Shown piece after piece: positions 25,774 to 34,939 of a DNA stretch of 40,915 nucleotides. The notes under the pieces are model-generated. The model had not been told where the DNA came from, did no database searches, and was given only the letters and a program-made list of their open reading frames with translations. Numbering within the stretch: position 1 is the stretch's first letter; every line of letters starts with the position of its first letter. A program made the position numbers and the translations under genes. The stretch is from Bacteroidales bacterium (GTDB lineage Bacteria; Bacteroidota; Bacteroidia; Bacteroidales; P3). The stretch lies in NCBI GenBank assembly GCA_017480225.1, contig JAFVBB010000009.1:1-40915 (forward strand), read 5' to 3'.

Positions 25774-26844
25774 TCAGCCAACGGAAGCCTTCAATTTCTC
25801 GGCGTTCTCGGCCAACTGCAACGCCTCGATGCACTCCTCAATGTTGCCGTCCATGAAGTCAGGCAGGTTGTGCATACTCCAGCCTATGCGGTGGTCGGTG
25901 ACCCTGCTTTGGGGGTAGTTATAGGTGCGCACTTTCTCAGAACGGTCGCCGGTGGCAACCATCGTTTTGCGCTTGCTCGACATCTCCTCCATGTACTTGT
26001 TGTACTCGCGTTCATAGAGCCTGGTTCGAAGCAAGGCCATGGCCTTCTCCATATTCTTGATCTGGCTCTTCTGATCCTGCATACTCACCACGATGCCAGT
26101 CGGCACATGGGTCAGGCGCACGGCGGAATAGGTGGTGTTGACGCTTTGGCCGCCGGGGCCGCTTGCACAGAATATCTCCTTCTTGATGTCGGCAGGGTTA
26201 AGTTCCACGTCGAACTCCTCGGCCTCAGGCAACACCACAACCCCCGCGGCCGATGTATGCACACGCCCCTGGGTCTCGGTGGCGGGCACACGCTGCACGC
26301 GATGCACCCCGCTCTCGTATTTCAGCAGGCCGTACACACCCTCGCCGCTCACGGTGAAGGTGATATCCTTATAGCCTCCGGCCGTGCCCTCGTTGAAATC
26401 AGACACCTCCACTTTCCACCGCTTTTTTTCGCAGAAGCGTGTGTACATGCGGAAGAGGTCGCCAGCGAAAAGGCACGCCTCATCGCCGCCAGTGCCGCCG
26501 CGTATCTCGACCACGGCATTCTTCGAGTCGGTCGGGTCGGCGGGTATCAGCAGAAGACGTATCTCGTCCTCCAGCTTGTCCTTGCGCTCAAGGCCTGCTG
26601 CAAGTTCCTCCTTGGCCATGTCGCGCAGCTCCGCGTCCTTCTCGGTCTCAAGCAGTTCGCGGCACTCCGCAATACTGCCGAGCAGCGCCTGGTAGTCGTG
26701 GTAGGCCTTGACAACCGGCTGCAGGTCCTTGTAGTCTTTGGAGAGCTTGACGTAGCGTTTCATGTCGGCAGTGACCTGCGGGTCGTTCATCTGGCGCTCT
26801 ATGTCTTGGTATCGGTCGTAGATGGCTTTTAATTTGTCGAGCAT
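25774..26844 (-). CDS. prfA: Peptide chain release factor 1
   Basis: RF1 reads UAA and UAG stop codons and triggers release of the nascent peptide. The 356-aa protein has the catalytic GGQ in CASGPGGQSVNTTYSAV and the codon-reading PxT motif (RVPATETQGRVHTSAA), which separates RF1 from RF2 (SPF). The N-terminal helical bundle starts MLDKLKAIYDRYQDIERQMN. It is the third gene of a leftward run after the flippase and the type IX cargo gene, 49 nt downstream of the latter. Confidence 0.97.
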   Translation of the reverse strand: MLDKLKAIYDRYQDIERQMNDPQVTADMKRYVKLSKDYKDLQPVVKAYHDYQALLGSIAECRELLETEKDAELRDMAKEELAAGLERKDKLEDEIRLLLIPADPTDSKNAVVEIRGGTGGDEACLFAGDLFRMYTRFCEKKRWKVEVSDFNEGTAGGYKDITFTVSGEGVYGLLKYESGVHRVQRVPATETQGRVHTSAAGVVVLPEAEEFDVELNPADIKKEIFCASGPGGQSVNTTYSAVRLTHVPTGIVVSMQDQKSQIKNMEKAMALLRTRLYEREYNKYMEEMSSKRKTMVATGDRSEKVRTYNYPQSRVTDHRIGWSMHNLPDFMDGNIEECIEALQLAENAEKLKASVG

Positions 26845-26893
26845 AGCGTGTGTGTGTTGTTGTTTTTGTAGGTTCAGTGTGTCGGGCAGTGGG

Positions 26894-29524
26894 TCAGCGC
26901 AGCAGGGTCACTGTGCCCTTGCCCTCGTGGTATGAGTCGGGGCTGAAGGCATAGCGGTAGACGTAGGCGTAGGTGCCCTGCGGCGCGACCGTGCCCTGCG
27001 CGGTGGTGCCGTCCCACGTGTCGGCCTGGTCGGTGCTCTTGAACACCAACTGGCCGTTGCGGTTGAAGATGTATATCTCGTAGTCTATCAGCGTCAGGCT
27101 GGTGATTATGCCAAAGCGGTTGTTCTGATCCTTGTCGGGCGTGAAGACATTGGGGAACCACACCGTGGTGACCTCCACCGGGTAGTGTATGGTACTGTCG
27201 GAGCAGCAGCCGAGGCGATTGCACGAATGGAGGCTCACAAATACGGAGTCGACGTCGAGGTCCACAAACGAGTGAGTGACCCTCTGCCCCTCGGCCATGC
27301 CGCCGTCAGAAAAGAGCCACGACGACGTGTGCCTGTATTCCGACACATCCTGCAGCACCAGTGTCGGATCCTCTTTGTTGACGCGCTGCGCACTGCTCTT
27401 CACCTCAATCAGCGGGGCTGGTATCACCTCTATGGTCACCTGCGCACCCTCCACCGAACAGGGATTGTCGGTCGAGGGCAACAGGTAGTAGGTGGTGGTT
27501 TCCTCTGGCGACACGGTGAACGACGACTCGCCCTGCCTGGAGGCCAGCGTGCTGTCGGGCGGAATGGCGTTCCACGTGTAATCAATGCTGCCTGCCGCCT
27601 CCAGCCTCACACTGTCGCCGGGGCAGATGGCGTTGATGTCGGAGCCCAGGTCAATGACAGGCTGGCCGAATACATAGACCGAGTCGTTGCTGTAGGCCAC
27701 GCAGCTGTCGCCATTGGTGACGGAGAGCACTATCACGTGGCCGCCCACATTCAGGACGGTATGCGCCAGCGCATCGTGCGAAGGCAGCGTGTCACCGTCT
27801 ATTATCCAATCCAGCCGCAGCGAGTCGGCCATGGCCTGCACCTCGCCGGAGGCTGTCAGCGTCAACTGCTCGTTCTCGCAGAGGCGGTAGCCGCTCACAG
27901 TGAACTCTGCCGGGGGCTGGCCTTTGGCCCACAGCTTGAACAGTTTGCCAACCGTGCACGGCGCCACTGTCTGCTCGCCGTTGTCTATGCCCGCGGTGGT
28001 GCAGTAAAGGCGGGCCGAATACCTACCCCTGGCGGGGAACTTGTAGCTGGCAGTGACGCCCCACACCGTGTCGAGGGGCACCATGCCCAACGTGTCGGCA
28101 TACACCACCCACCGCGTTGAGTCGTCCACCAGCCCCGACGGCGAGTAGGTAGTGCTGGTGCTGGTGAAGTTCACCGTGCCGTCGCACTGCGCCTCATAGG
28201 TGTAAGACAGCATCGGGCGGCGGTTCTCCACATTGACGTACACCCGCGAATGGAACGGCTTGGCAGGATCCATGGCCGAGGTCATGACGCACATGAAGGT
28301 CTGCTCGCTCACGGTGTCGCCGGCGTTGGGGCCGTCGGTCAGGCGGAAGTCGTCAAGCCGGGGCATATAGCCGTTGTATGTGGTGTCGCCCGTGGCGGGG
28401 AACACCTGGCGGAACTGCACGGTGTCCATATAGGCCGCTATCAAGTGGTCGCTGCTCGGCACGGCGCCGCGCTTGGCCACATACCACTTGTAGGTCAGCA
28501 TCCCTTCGGGCGCGGCGAGCGAGTCGATGACGTCCGAGTCGGGCGGCGGGCAGCCCGCCGTGGCAATCGACATGGGGGCGTAGTCGCCGCAGATGTATGC
28601 GTAGATTGGATCCACATTGTAGATGCAGTCCGAGGTGTACATCTCTATCCTGACATTGTCGTACAGGTACTTGTTGAGGCTGACGGCCACCCTCGTCCAC
28701 GGCACGTAGACATACGCGCAAGTGGTTCCGCCATAAGCGGAGCCCGGATGCCCCATCACCCACGGCGACGGAGGGATGTTGTTGGATGGAATGTCAGGAG
28801 CCGAAATCTTGAACCACAGCGAGTCGTTGATGGGTTCGGTGTCCCACTCCTTCGTGCCGTCGCTCTTGATCTTCTCGCCCACCACCCTTATCAGGAACTC
28901 GCCGGCCTGATAGGTGGAGTGGGGATAGCAACGGCCCACAACGGCGTAGTTTATCACCAGCAGCGCGTTCTGCTCGGTGACGCGCATGGTGTAGAACAGA
29001 GCCTCGCTGCCCTTGTTGCTGCCACTCGCCCAGCTGTGCGAATACGACGCGTTGCCCGAGGCCCTCGGGTCGCCCAGCCTGATGCTCGAAGTGTAGCCTT
29101 CGGGTATACGGGTGAGGCCGTCGTTTATTCCTTTTGTGAGCTCATCTATGCCGTCCTGCGACTTGGTGATTATCTGGAAACGCTTGCCGTTGGCATCCCA
29201 CAAATCCTCGTAGCCGCAGCCCGAGATGCCATAATCCTCGTCAGAGTCGTACTTCGTGGCGATGATGTTGGTGTGCCCCTTTATATCCTGGGCCTTGCTG
29301 TCGGCGCACGTGCTCATTATGTAGTAGCCGGTAGTGGTGTCGTTAAACGAGCTGGTGCTGCACCTCTCGCCCACGCGCGCCGACCAGTAGTAGTCGGTTC
29401 CGGCATAGAACGTTGTCGGGTTGCGCCAACCCGGCATGGGGTCGGTCTGCGACTGCGCGGCAGGGCAGCCAGCCACCAGTGCCACAAAGGCCAATGCCAA
29501 TGCCTTGATTCTGTTCTTCATCAT
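26894..29524 (-). CDS. Type IX secreted protein with type B C-terminal domain
   Basis: From ATG 29524 the protein has 876 residues. A signal (MMKNRIKALALAFVALVAGC then PAAQSQ) can be read as a lipobox (VAGC) or as an ordinary signal with cleavage after AQSQ. The middle holds Ig/PKD-like modules (TVNFTSTSTTYSP; CPGDSVRLEAAGSIDYTWN). Residues about 786-876 are the gliding-motility-associated C-terminal domain (VWFPNVFTPDKDQNNRFGI; IYIFNRNGQLVF; TYAYVYRYAF; GTVTLLR), the type B sorting signal of the type IX secretion system. The product is thus probably exported and held at or released from the cell surface; its ligand or activity is unknown. The start overlaps the flippase stop (ATGA), so the two are translationally coupled. 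Confidence 0.88.
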   Translation of the reverse strand: MMKNRIKALALAFVALVAGCPAAQSQTDPMPGWRNPTTFYAGTDYYWSARVGERCSTSSFNDTTTGYYIMSTCADSKAQDIKGHTNIIATKYDSDEDYGISGCGYEDLWDANGKRFQIITKSQDGIDELTKGINDGLTRIPEGYTSSIRLGDPRASGNASYSHSWASGSNKGSEALFYTMRVTEQNALLVINYAVVGRCYPHSTYQAGEFLIRVVGEKIKSDGTKEWDTEPINDSLWFKISAPDIPSNNIPPSPWVMGHPGSAYGGTTCAYVYVPWTRVAVSLNKYLYDNVRIEMYTSDCIYNVDPIYAYICGDYAPMSIATAGCPPPDSDVIDSLAAPEGMLTYKWYVAKRGAVPSSDHLIAAYMDTVQFRQVFPATGDTTYNGYMPRLDDFRLTDGPNAGDTVSEQTFMCVMTSAMDPAKPFHSRVYVNVENRRPMLSYTYEAQCDGTVNFTSTSTTYSPSGLVDDSTRWVVYADTLGMVPLDTVWGVTASYKFPARGRYSARLYCTTAGIDNGEQTVAPCTVGKLFKLWAKGQPPAEFTVSGYRLCENEQLTLTASGEVQAMADSLRLDWIIDGDTLPSHDALAHTVLNVGGHVIVLSVTNGDSCVAYSNDSVYVFGQPVIDLGSDINAICPGDSVRLEAAGSIDYTWNAIPPDSTLASRQGESSFTVSPEETTTYYLLPSTDNPCSVEGAQVTIEVIPAPLIEVKSSAQRVNKEDPTLVLQDVSEYRHTSSWLFSDGGMAEGQRVTHSFVDLDVDSVFVSLHSCNRLGCCSDSTIHYPVEVTTVWFPNVFTPDKDQNNRFGIITSLTLIDYEIYIFNRNGQLVFKSTDQADTWDGTTAQGTVAPQGTYAYVYRYAFSPDSYHEGKGTVTLLR

Positions 29525-31029
29525 CTTCTTGCTATTATTTTCGAGGAAACCATTCTGTTCACCGTGGGGCTCACGCGCCACACCAGCACGCCCGCCGCCA
29601 GCGAGCCGCCCAGCAGCAGGCTTTTAATCGCGGCGTCGCCCAGCAGCCCCAGCGCGCCGCACGTGACCGGCGCCACCCACCGGCGCCATGCCTCGTTTAG
29701 CATGAACGCCGCCAGCAGCAGAGCCGCCGTCTTCAGCTGCCCGGCCGAGAAAAGGCTCACGCCCAGCCGCCGCCACACGTAGGCCAGCACTGCCGCAAAG
29801 TAAACCACATACGAGAGCAGCGTGGCCGCCGCCGCGCCGTCGATGCTCATGAGCGGTATCAGCCGCTCGTTCAGCACCACCACGCCCAGCGTGAGCAGCG
29901 TCATGAAGAGCAGCACCGCCTTGTAGTAGTGCGAATAGCTCAGCAGGTCGGTGGCTATCGAGAACGACGAGTTAACCACCTTGGCCAGCCCCAGCAGCAG
30001 CACCACGCCCATGCCCCCGGCATAGGCCGCGCCGTTGGGTATGAGCGAGTAGAGGGCGGGCAGGTTGATCCATATCATGTAGAATATCAGCAGGCTCACC
30101 AGCAGCTGGTGAAGGCTCACCTGCTTCACCATGCGGCTCACCTCCGCCCAGTCGCCCCGGCCCACCGCCGACGCCACCACCGGCCTGGCGATGGCTCCCA
30201 GCGAGCGGTAGGGCACCTCCACCACGTTGGCCACATACATGGCAATGGTGTAAACCCCGGTCAGCGCCAGCCCGGCCTTTGCCCCCAGGAAGAGCGAGCC
30301 CGCCAGCGGCATGTTGCCCGCCAGCACCGTGGCGGTCATGAAGAGCGTGTAGCGCCACATCTCGCGGCGGCGGTCCCGCGTGAGCCACGCCCAGTCTATG
30401 CGGAAAAGGTCGCGCCGGCCGCGCGTGATGCGCAGCAGGTAGAAAAGCCCCAGCAGCATGGCCGCCGCATAGCTGCCGCAGAACATCCACACGAAGGCGT
30501 CAAGCCCTATCGCCCCGCTGCCATAGAGCAGGTAGGCCGCCAGGTTGAACAGCCTCACGCCCACCTCGCGCACCACCTTCGGCACCGTGATGCGCATGAG
30601 CACCGACGCCCCGGTCTCGAACACCGTGAGGTAGAGCATGAAGAAGGTCAGCATCGGTATCATGTAGAAGTAGTCGGCCACCAGCGCCGACCTCACACTG
30701 TACACCTCCACAAGCCACCCATGGCAGGCCAGCAGCAGCACAGCCACCAGTGCCCAGCCCGCCAGCGGCACCAGCAGTGCCAACCCGAAGATGCCGTGGT
30801 GGCCGGCGCCGTCGTCAAACCGGGGGAAATAGCGCAGCAGCGAGGCGTTGGTGCCCAGCTGCGCCACGCACGAGAAAAGCATCGCCGCGTCGACCATCAC
30901 CCTCGTCAGCCCCACCTCCTCGGCGCTCAGGCAGCGGGTAAGCACAAAGAACGTGACGACAAAACCTATCGCCACCCCAAGGTAATTGGCCAACGCCCCC
31001 TTGATGCTCTGCCTAACAATAACGCCCAT
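29521..31029 (-). CDS. Polysaccharide flippase (Wzx/MATE-like)
   Basis: A 502-aa membrane protein of the polysaccharide biosynthesis / MOP flippase superfamily with about 14 hydrophobic segments. It starts MGVIVRQSIKGALANYLGVA at ATG 31029; an in-frame TTG at 31077 is less likely. The N-terminal block (GFVVTFFVLTRCLSAEEVGL) is typical of Wzx-like proteins that move lipid-linked oligosaccharides across the inner membrane. The protein could serve O-antigen, capsule or an A-LPS-type glycan; substrate cannot be read from the sequence. It leads a leftward run with the type IX cargo gene and prfA. A family 2 repeat lies about 155 nt upstream. Confidence 0.85.
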   Translation of the reverse strand: MGVIVRQSIKGALANYLGVAIGFVVTFFVLTRCLSAEEVGLTRVMVDAAMLFSCVAQLGTNASLLRYFPRFDDGAGHHGIFGLALLVPLAGWALVAVLLLACHGWLVEVYSVRSALVADYFYMIPMLTFFMLYLTVFETGASVLMRITVPKVVREVGVRLFNLAAYLLYGSGAIGLDAFVWMFCGSYAAAMLLGLFYLLRITRGRRDLFRIDWAWLTRDRRREMWRYTLFMTATVLAGNMPLAGSLFLGAKAGLALTGVYTIAMYVANVVEVPYRSLGAIARPVVASAVGRGDWAEVSRMVKQVSLHQLLVSLLIFYMIWINLPALYSLIPNGAAYAGGMGVVLLLGLAKVVNSSFSIATDLLSYSHYYKAVLLFMTLLTLGVVVLNERLIPLMSIDGAAAATLLSYVVYFAAVLAYVWRRLGVSLFSAGQLKTAALLLAAFMLNEAWRRWVAPVTCGALGLLGDAAIKSLLLGGSLAAGVLVWRVSPTVNRMVSSKIIARR

Positions 31030-31183
31030 CGCCGGCTCCCGTGATTCTTCAATTTTGCTAACGCCGTCAGCCGACAATTATTGCACGCCACGCCCCCATT
31101 TATTTATTTAGCGCATTGACACCTGATAAACAGCAGCTTACACATTTTCCCGCGCGGGGTATAAAATAATAAAACCTACCACG

Positions 31184-31297
31184 CTGAAAATCAGCACAAA
31201 GTATAGACCAACTCCTACTCATCTCCTACTCAACTACTACCCATCGACTACTGAACAACTACACAAGTAGGCGATGATATTGTGATGGGCAGTTGTT
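31184..31297. repeat. Repeat family 2, copy B (11-nt units)
   Basis: A 114-nt copy of the element at 18955-19068, same orientation and length. The 11-nt units CTCCTACTCAT, CTCCTACTCAA and CTACTACCCAT are identical to copy A. On the other strand the right part gives CAACTGCCCAT, CACAATATCAT and CGCCTACTTGT with the same 11-nt step. The conserved left end (CTGAAAATCAGCACAAAG) faces the leftward flippase gene, as it faces the epimerase gene in copy A. Confidence 0.88.
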
Positions 31298-31412
31298 AAC
31301 AAGCCTGGGTCGCGGCCTTGACGGCGGGGTGAGGACAGCTGGCAGGGGGCGTTACTCCGCGCCAAGGAGACCGCCGCGCGAAAAAAAACTCGGCCGTTTG
31401 GAATTTTTGTCG

Positions 31413-31420
31413 TAACTTTG
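31413..31420 (+). promoter_or_regulatory. -7 element of pepP
   Basis: TAACTTTG followed by CAG fits TAnnTTTG. The predicted start near 31424 gives a leader of about 64 nt to ATG 31488 and excludes earlier in-frame starts. Confidence 0.6.
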
Positions 31421-31487
31421 CAGCGTGGATGCCGCCGCAAGGGGCGGCGGCGAAGCAGGATCGATTACAACACAAAACACACTGGAT

Positions 31488-32876
31488 ATGTTCAAGAAAG
31501 AGACATACGCCGCGCGCCGCGAGAGGCTGCGCAAGGACATGGGCCACGGCGTCATCATCATTCCCGGCAACCACGAGGCGCCCTGCAACTACAGGGACAA
31601 CACCTACTGGTTCAGGCAGGACAGCACGTTCCTCTACTTCTTCGGCCTGCAGCGCGAGGACATGGTGGGCGTCATCGACTGCGATGGCGGCAAGGACTAC
31701 ATCTTCGCCAACGACTACGACATCGACGACATCATCTGGACCGGCCCGCTGCCCTCGGTGAGCGAGCTGGCCGCGCAGGTGGGCGTGGAGCACACCGGCG
31801 ACATGAGCCAGTTGGCCGCGTTCTGCAACCGCGCCGTGGCCTCCGGCACCAGGGTGCACTTCCTGCCCCCCTACCGCGCCGACATACGCGCCGACCTGGC
31901 CGGGTGGCTGGGACTGGCCTACTCGGCGGTCGACAGCTACGCCTCACTGCCGCTGGTGCTGGCCTGCGTGGAGCAGCGCATGATAAAGAGCGACGAGGAA
32001 ATAGCCGAGATAGAGAAGGCCATTGCCACCGCCTACAACATGCACGTCGGCGCCATGAAACTGGCCATGCCCGGGCGCTACGAGTACGAGCTGGCGGGCT
32101 TCATGGAGGGCGAGGCATGGAAGGGCAACGGCCCCGTGAGCTTCCCCATCATCATGACCACCCACGGCGAGACCCTCCACAACCACGGCCACAACAACCG
32201 CCTCGAGGTGGGTCGGATGCTGGTGATGGACGCCGGCTGCGAGACCCCGATGAACTACTGCTCCGACATCACCCGCTCGGTGCCGGTGGGCGGCAAGTTC
32301 GACGCAAGGCAGCGGGCGATATACGAGATTGTGCTCGGCGCGCAGCTCGAGGCAGCCCGCGTCACCCGCCCGGGCATCACCTACAAGGAGGTGCACCAGG
32401 CCGCAAGCCGCAAGCTGGCCGAGGGCTACAAGGAGCTCGGCATACTGCGCGGCAGCGTGGACGACATCGTCGAGGCTGGCGCCCACAGCCTGCTCATGCC
32501 CCACGGCCTCGGCCACATGATGGGGCTCGACGTGCACGACATGGAGAACTACGGCCAGATCAACGTCGGCTACGACAGCGAGACGCGCCCCAGCGAGCAG
32601 TTCGGCCTGGGCAGCCTGCGCTGCGGCCGCAAGCTGCAGCCCGGCTTTGTGATCACCGACGAGCCCGGATGCTACTTCATCCCCGCCCTGATTGACAAGT
32701 GGCAGGCCGAGGGCACATGCAGGGACTTCGTCAACTTCGCCGAGCTCGACAAGTGGCGCGACTTTGGCGGCATCCGCATCGAGGACGACGTGCTGGTCAC
32801 CTCCACCGGCTCGCGCATACTGGGCAAGCCCATACCGAAGACAGTCGAGGAGATAGAGGCCACCATGGCCAGCTGA
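31488..32876 (+). CDS. pepP: Xaa-Pro aminopeptidase (M24B)
   Basis: Aminopeptidase P removes N-terminal residues followed by proline, using two Mn ions. The 462-aa protein has an N-terminal creatinase-like domain (MFKKETYAARRERLRKDMGH; YFFGLQREDMVGVID) and a C-terminal pita-bread domain. All five metal ligands are visible: Asp in VMDAGCETP (about residue 248), Asp in CSDITRSVPVGG (about 260), His in PHGLGHMMGLDVHD (about 340), Glu in ITDEPGCYF (about 391) and Glu in GIRIEDDVLV (about 431). Start ATG 31488 gives the family N-terminus. Single gene, ending in a strong terminator. Confidence 0.95.
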   Translation: MFKKETYAARRERLRKDMGHGVIIIPGNHEAPCNYRDNTYWFRQDSTFLYFFGLQREDMVGVIDCDGGKDYIFANDYDIDDIIWTGPLPSVSELAAQVGVEHTGDMSQLAAFCNRAVASGTRVHFLPPYRADIRADLAGWLGLAYSAVDSYASLPLVLACVEQRMIKSDEEIAEIEKAIATAYNMHVGAMKLAMPGRYEYELAGFMEGEAWKGNGPVSFPIIMTTHGETLHNHGHNNRLEVGRMLVMDAGCETPMNYCSDITRSVPVGGKFDARQRAIYEIVLGAQLEAARVTRPGITYKEVHQAASRKLAEGYKELGILRGSVDDIVEAGAHSLLMPHGLGHMMGLDVHDMENYGQINVGYDSETRPSEQFGLGSLRCGRKLQPGFVITDEPGCYFIPALIDKWQAEGTCRDFVNFAELDKWRDFGGIRIEDDVLVTSTGSRILGKPIPKTVEEIEATMAS

Positions 32877-32895
32877 CCTCCACCCAGCCACATAC

Positions 32896-32940
32896 AAGAA
32901 GACGCAACCGCCACAAGGCAGCGGTTGCGTCTTCTTTTTT
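32896..32940 (+). terminator. Intrinsic terminator of pepP
   Basis: A perfect 16-bp stem (32896-32911 with 32921-32936), loop of 9 nt, followed by a T run to 32940. It lies 19 nt after pepP and 17 nt after folK on the other strand, where the tail is weaker. Confidence 0.92.
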
Positions 32941-32957
32941 CGGCCCAAGGCCGGGGC

Positions 32958-33431
32958 TCAGCCCAGGCCGGCAAGCAGTTCGTCCATGGTCAGCCCCAGC
33001 AGCGGGTGGCGGTAGCCCGGCATCACCTCGCACAAAGGCTCGAGCACGAAGCGGCGAAGGTGCATCCGCGGGTGAGGAAGCACCAGCCCTGGCATGTCGG
33101 CGACCATGTCATTGTAGAAGATGATGTCGAGGTCCATGGTGCGCGAGGTGTAGCCTGCGGCGCCGCTGACGCGCCGCCTTCCCAGCAAGGCCTCGATGCG
33201 CTGCGCCTCCAGCAGCACCCCTTCGGGCGGCAGGCCGGTGTCGAGAACTATGGCACGGTTGAGGAAGAGCGGCGGCCGCTCCTCGGCGAAGTCGCCCCAC
33301 GGCTCGGTCTCGTGCAGCGACGACAAGGCCACCAGCCTGCCCACGCGTCGCGTCAGCAGCCCGGTGGCCTGTGTCATCAATGCCCTGCGGTCGCCCTGGT
33401 TGCCGCCCGCAAGCAGCACCACGCGGTTCAT
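32958..33431 (-). CDS. folK: HPPK, 6-hydroxymethyldihydropterin pyrophosphokinase
   Basis: HPPK transfers pyrophosphate from ATP to 6-hydroxymethyl-7,8-dihydropterin in folate synthesis. The 157-aa protein has the family blocks LLAGGNQGDRRALM, LHETEPWGDFAEERPPLFLN, RTMDLDIIFYND with the two Mg-binding Asp, and LPHPRMHLRRFVLEPL. Its ATG shares one base with the stop of the upstream glutamine synthetase gene (TGATG), so the two are probably translated in a coupled way, an unusual pair of functions. Confidence 0.95.
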   Translation of the reverse strand: MNRVVLLAGGNQGDRRALMTQATGLLTRRVGRLVALSSLHETEPWGDFAEERPPLFLNRAIVLDTGLPPEGVLLEAQRIEALLGRRRVSGAAGYTSRTMDLDIIFYNDMVADMPGLVLPHPRMHLRRFVLEPLCEVMPGYRHPLLGLTMDELLAGLG

Positions 33432-34939
33432 CAGCCGCAGTGCAGGAAGCGTTCCACCAGCTGAAGGGTGCGCTCAGCGTCGCCGCCGATCTCGGCGCGC
33501 AGGGTGCGGTCGCCGAATGAGCGCAGCTGTTTCAGTATGCCGTCGACGAGTTGCGGGGCGAAGATGCCGTCCTGCTCGTAGAGGGCGCGGTCGCGTTCCA
33601 GCAGGTCTGCGCTGGCGGCGCAGCTGTCGGGCAGCACGTCGAGCCTGGCAAGCACGTCCTCATGCTCGAAGATGTTGACGCTCACGTAGCGGTCCTTGGC
33701 ATACTGCACGGCGTTCTCCATCTCGAAGCCACGCCTTGCGGCCACCGTCATGCCCGCCAGCAGCAGGTAGATGTTGGCGCTGCCGTCGGGGGTGCGCAGC
33801 TCGATGGTCTGTTTGTGGCTGAAGTCAACCGCATCGTTCTTCTCCAGTGGGTTGGCGGCAGCCATCATGTTGCCGGCCGAGCGGCTCCAGCCCAGAGGCA
33901 CACGCACCATGGCCGAGCGGTTGCGGTCGCCCCAGCAGATGTTGGTCGGCGCCTCCTGATGGGGCACGAGGCGGAAGTAACTGGTGGGGTTGGTGTTGCC
34001 GAAGGCGGTGAGCGATCCCGCCATCGACAGTATGCCGGCCATGGTCTTCATGGCCACATCGCTCAACGAGCCGTCATCGGCCACATACATGTTCTTGCCG
34101 TCGAGGCTCACGCGGGTGTGCACATGCATACCGCTGCCAGCCTTGCCCACCGTGATCTTGGGCGCGAAGGTGACGGTGATGCCGTACTTGTAGCCCAGCT
34201 CGCGCATCATCCACTTGGCGATGACCAGCTGGTCGGCCGCGGCCTGCAGGTGGGTGGGCAGGAACTCTATCTCGTTCTGCTCGTACATAAGGTCGCCATG
34301 GGTGAAGTTGCCCACCTCCGAGTGGCCGTACTTTATCTCACCACCGGCGGCGGCAATCATGCGCATGGCCTCGGTGCGGAACTCCTCAAACTTGCAGAAG
34401 GGCATACTCACGTGGTAGCCATGCTGGTCCTCGGGCAGGTAGGCGTCATCCTTCGGCGCAATGGCGTAGTATTCCAACTCGCCCATCACCTCGAACTCCA
34501 TGCCCCCGGTGGCCTCGCGGAAGGCGCGGTCGGCCTTCTGCAGCGTGTACTCAGGCGCCAGCGCGAAAGGCTCGCCGTCCTTGTTGAAGAACGAGCAGAG
34601 CAGGTCGAGCGTAGGCACCTCGGTGAAGGGGTCGAGGAAAGCCGTGCGGAAGCGCGGCAGCACGTAGAGGTCAGAGTTGCCCGCCTCTATGTAGGGGAAG
34701 AGCGAGCTGCCGTCAACACGCTCACCGCAGGTGAGCACCTCGTCGGCATGGGACAGGCTCTGAATGACGAAGTTGAGCGTGTGCAGGCGCCCGTCGTCGG
34801 CCATGTAGCGGAAGTTGATCATCTCTATACCGAACTCCTCGATCACCTTGAGGATGTCGGCCTTGGTAAACTCAGCCATGGGCTTCTGAAGGAAGGCCAC
34901 CAGCTGATTGGGGTTGAATTTCAGTTGATCCTGTGTCAT
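33431..34939 (-). CDS. glnA: Glutamine synthetase family protein
   Basis: A 502-aa type I-like glutamine synthetase, which joins ammonia and glutamate with ATP. Blocks: INFRYMADDGRLHTLNF in the beta-grasp, VDGSSLFPYIEAGNSDLYV, YEQNEIEF (metal-binding Glu), the GSGMHVHTRVSLDG ATP/ammonia motif at about residue 268, NPTSYFRLVPHQEAPTNI and NRSAMVRVP. The C-terminal Tyr of the adenylylation loop (NLYDL-type) is not seen. ATG 34939 gives the natural start; the frame extends upstream to 35029 without family sequence. No TAnnTTTG promoter is clear upstream; the gene may have a different promoter or be co-transcribed from the membrane-protein gene through the palindrome. Confidence 0.92.
   Translation of the reverse strand: MTQDQLKFNPNQLVAFLQKPMAEFTKADILKVIEEFGIEMINFRYMADDGRLHTLNFVIQSLSHADEVLTCGERVDGSSLFPYIEAGNSDLYVLPRFRTAFLDPFTEVPTLDLLCSFFNKDGEPFALAPEYTLQKADRAFREATGGMEFEVMGELEYYAIAPKDDAYLPEDQHGYHVSMPFCKFEEFRTEAMRMIAAAGGEIKYGHSEVGNFTHGDLMYEQNEIEFLPTHLQAAADQLVIAKWMMRELGYKYGITVTFAPKITVGKAGSGMHVHTRVSLDGKNMYVADDGSLSDVAMKTMAGILSMAGSLTAFGNTNPTSYFRLVPHQEAPTNICWGDRNRSAMVRVPLGWSRSAGNMMAAANPLEKNDAVDFSHKQTIELRTPDGSANIYLLLAGMTVAARRGFEMENAVQYAKDRYVSVNIFEHEDVLARLDVLPDSCAASADLLERDRALYEQDGIFAPQLVDGILKQLRSFGDRTLRAEIGGDAERTLQLVERFLHCG

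Larger units (their letters stand above)
31030..31487. other. Divergent region flippase / pepP with repeat family 2
   Basis: This 458-nt stretch holds AT-rich sequence upstream of the flippase (31080-31175), copy B of repeat family 2 (31184-31297) and the pepP -7 element (31413-31420). No gene is seen; short frames lack family features. Confidence 0.6.

Noticed and set aside
25771-26832. 353-aa plus-strand frame opposite prfA
   Set aside because: Exact antisense of a clear RF1 gene.
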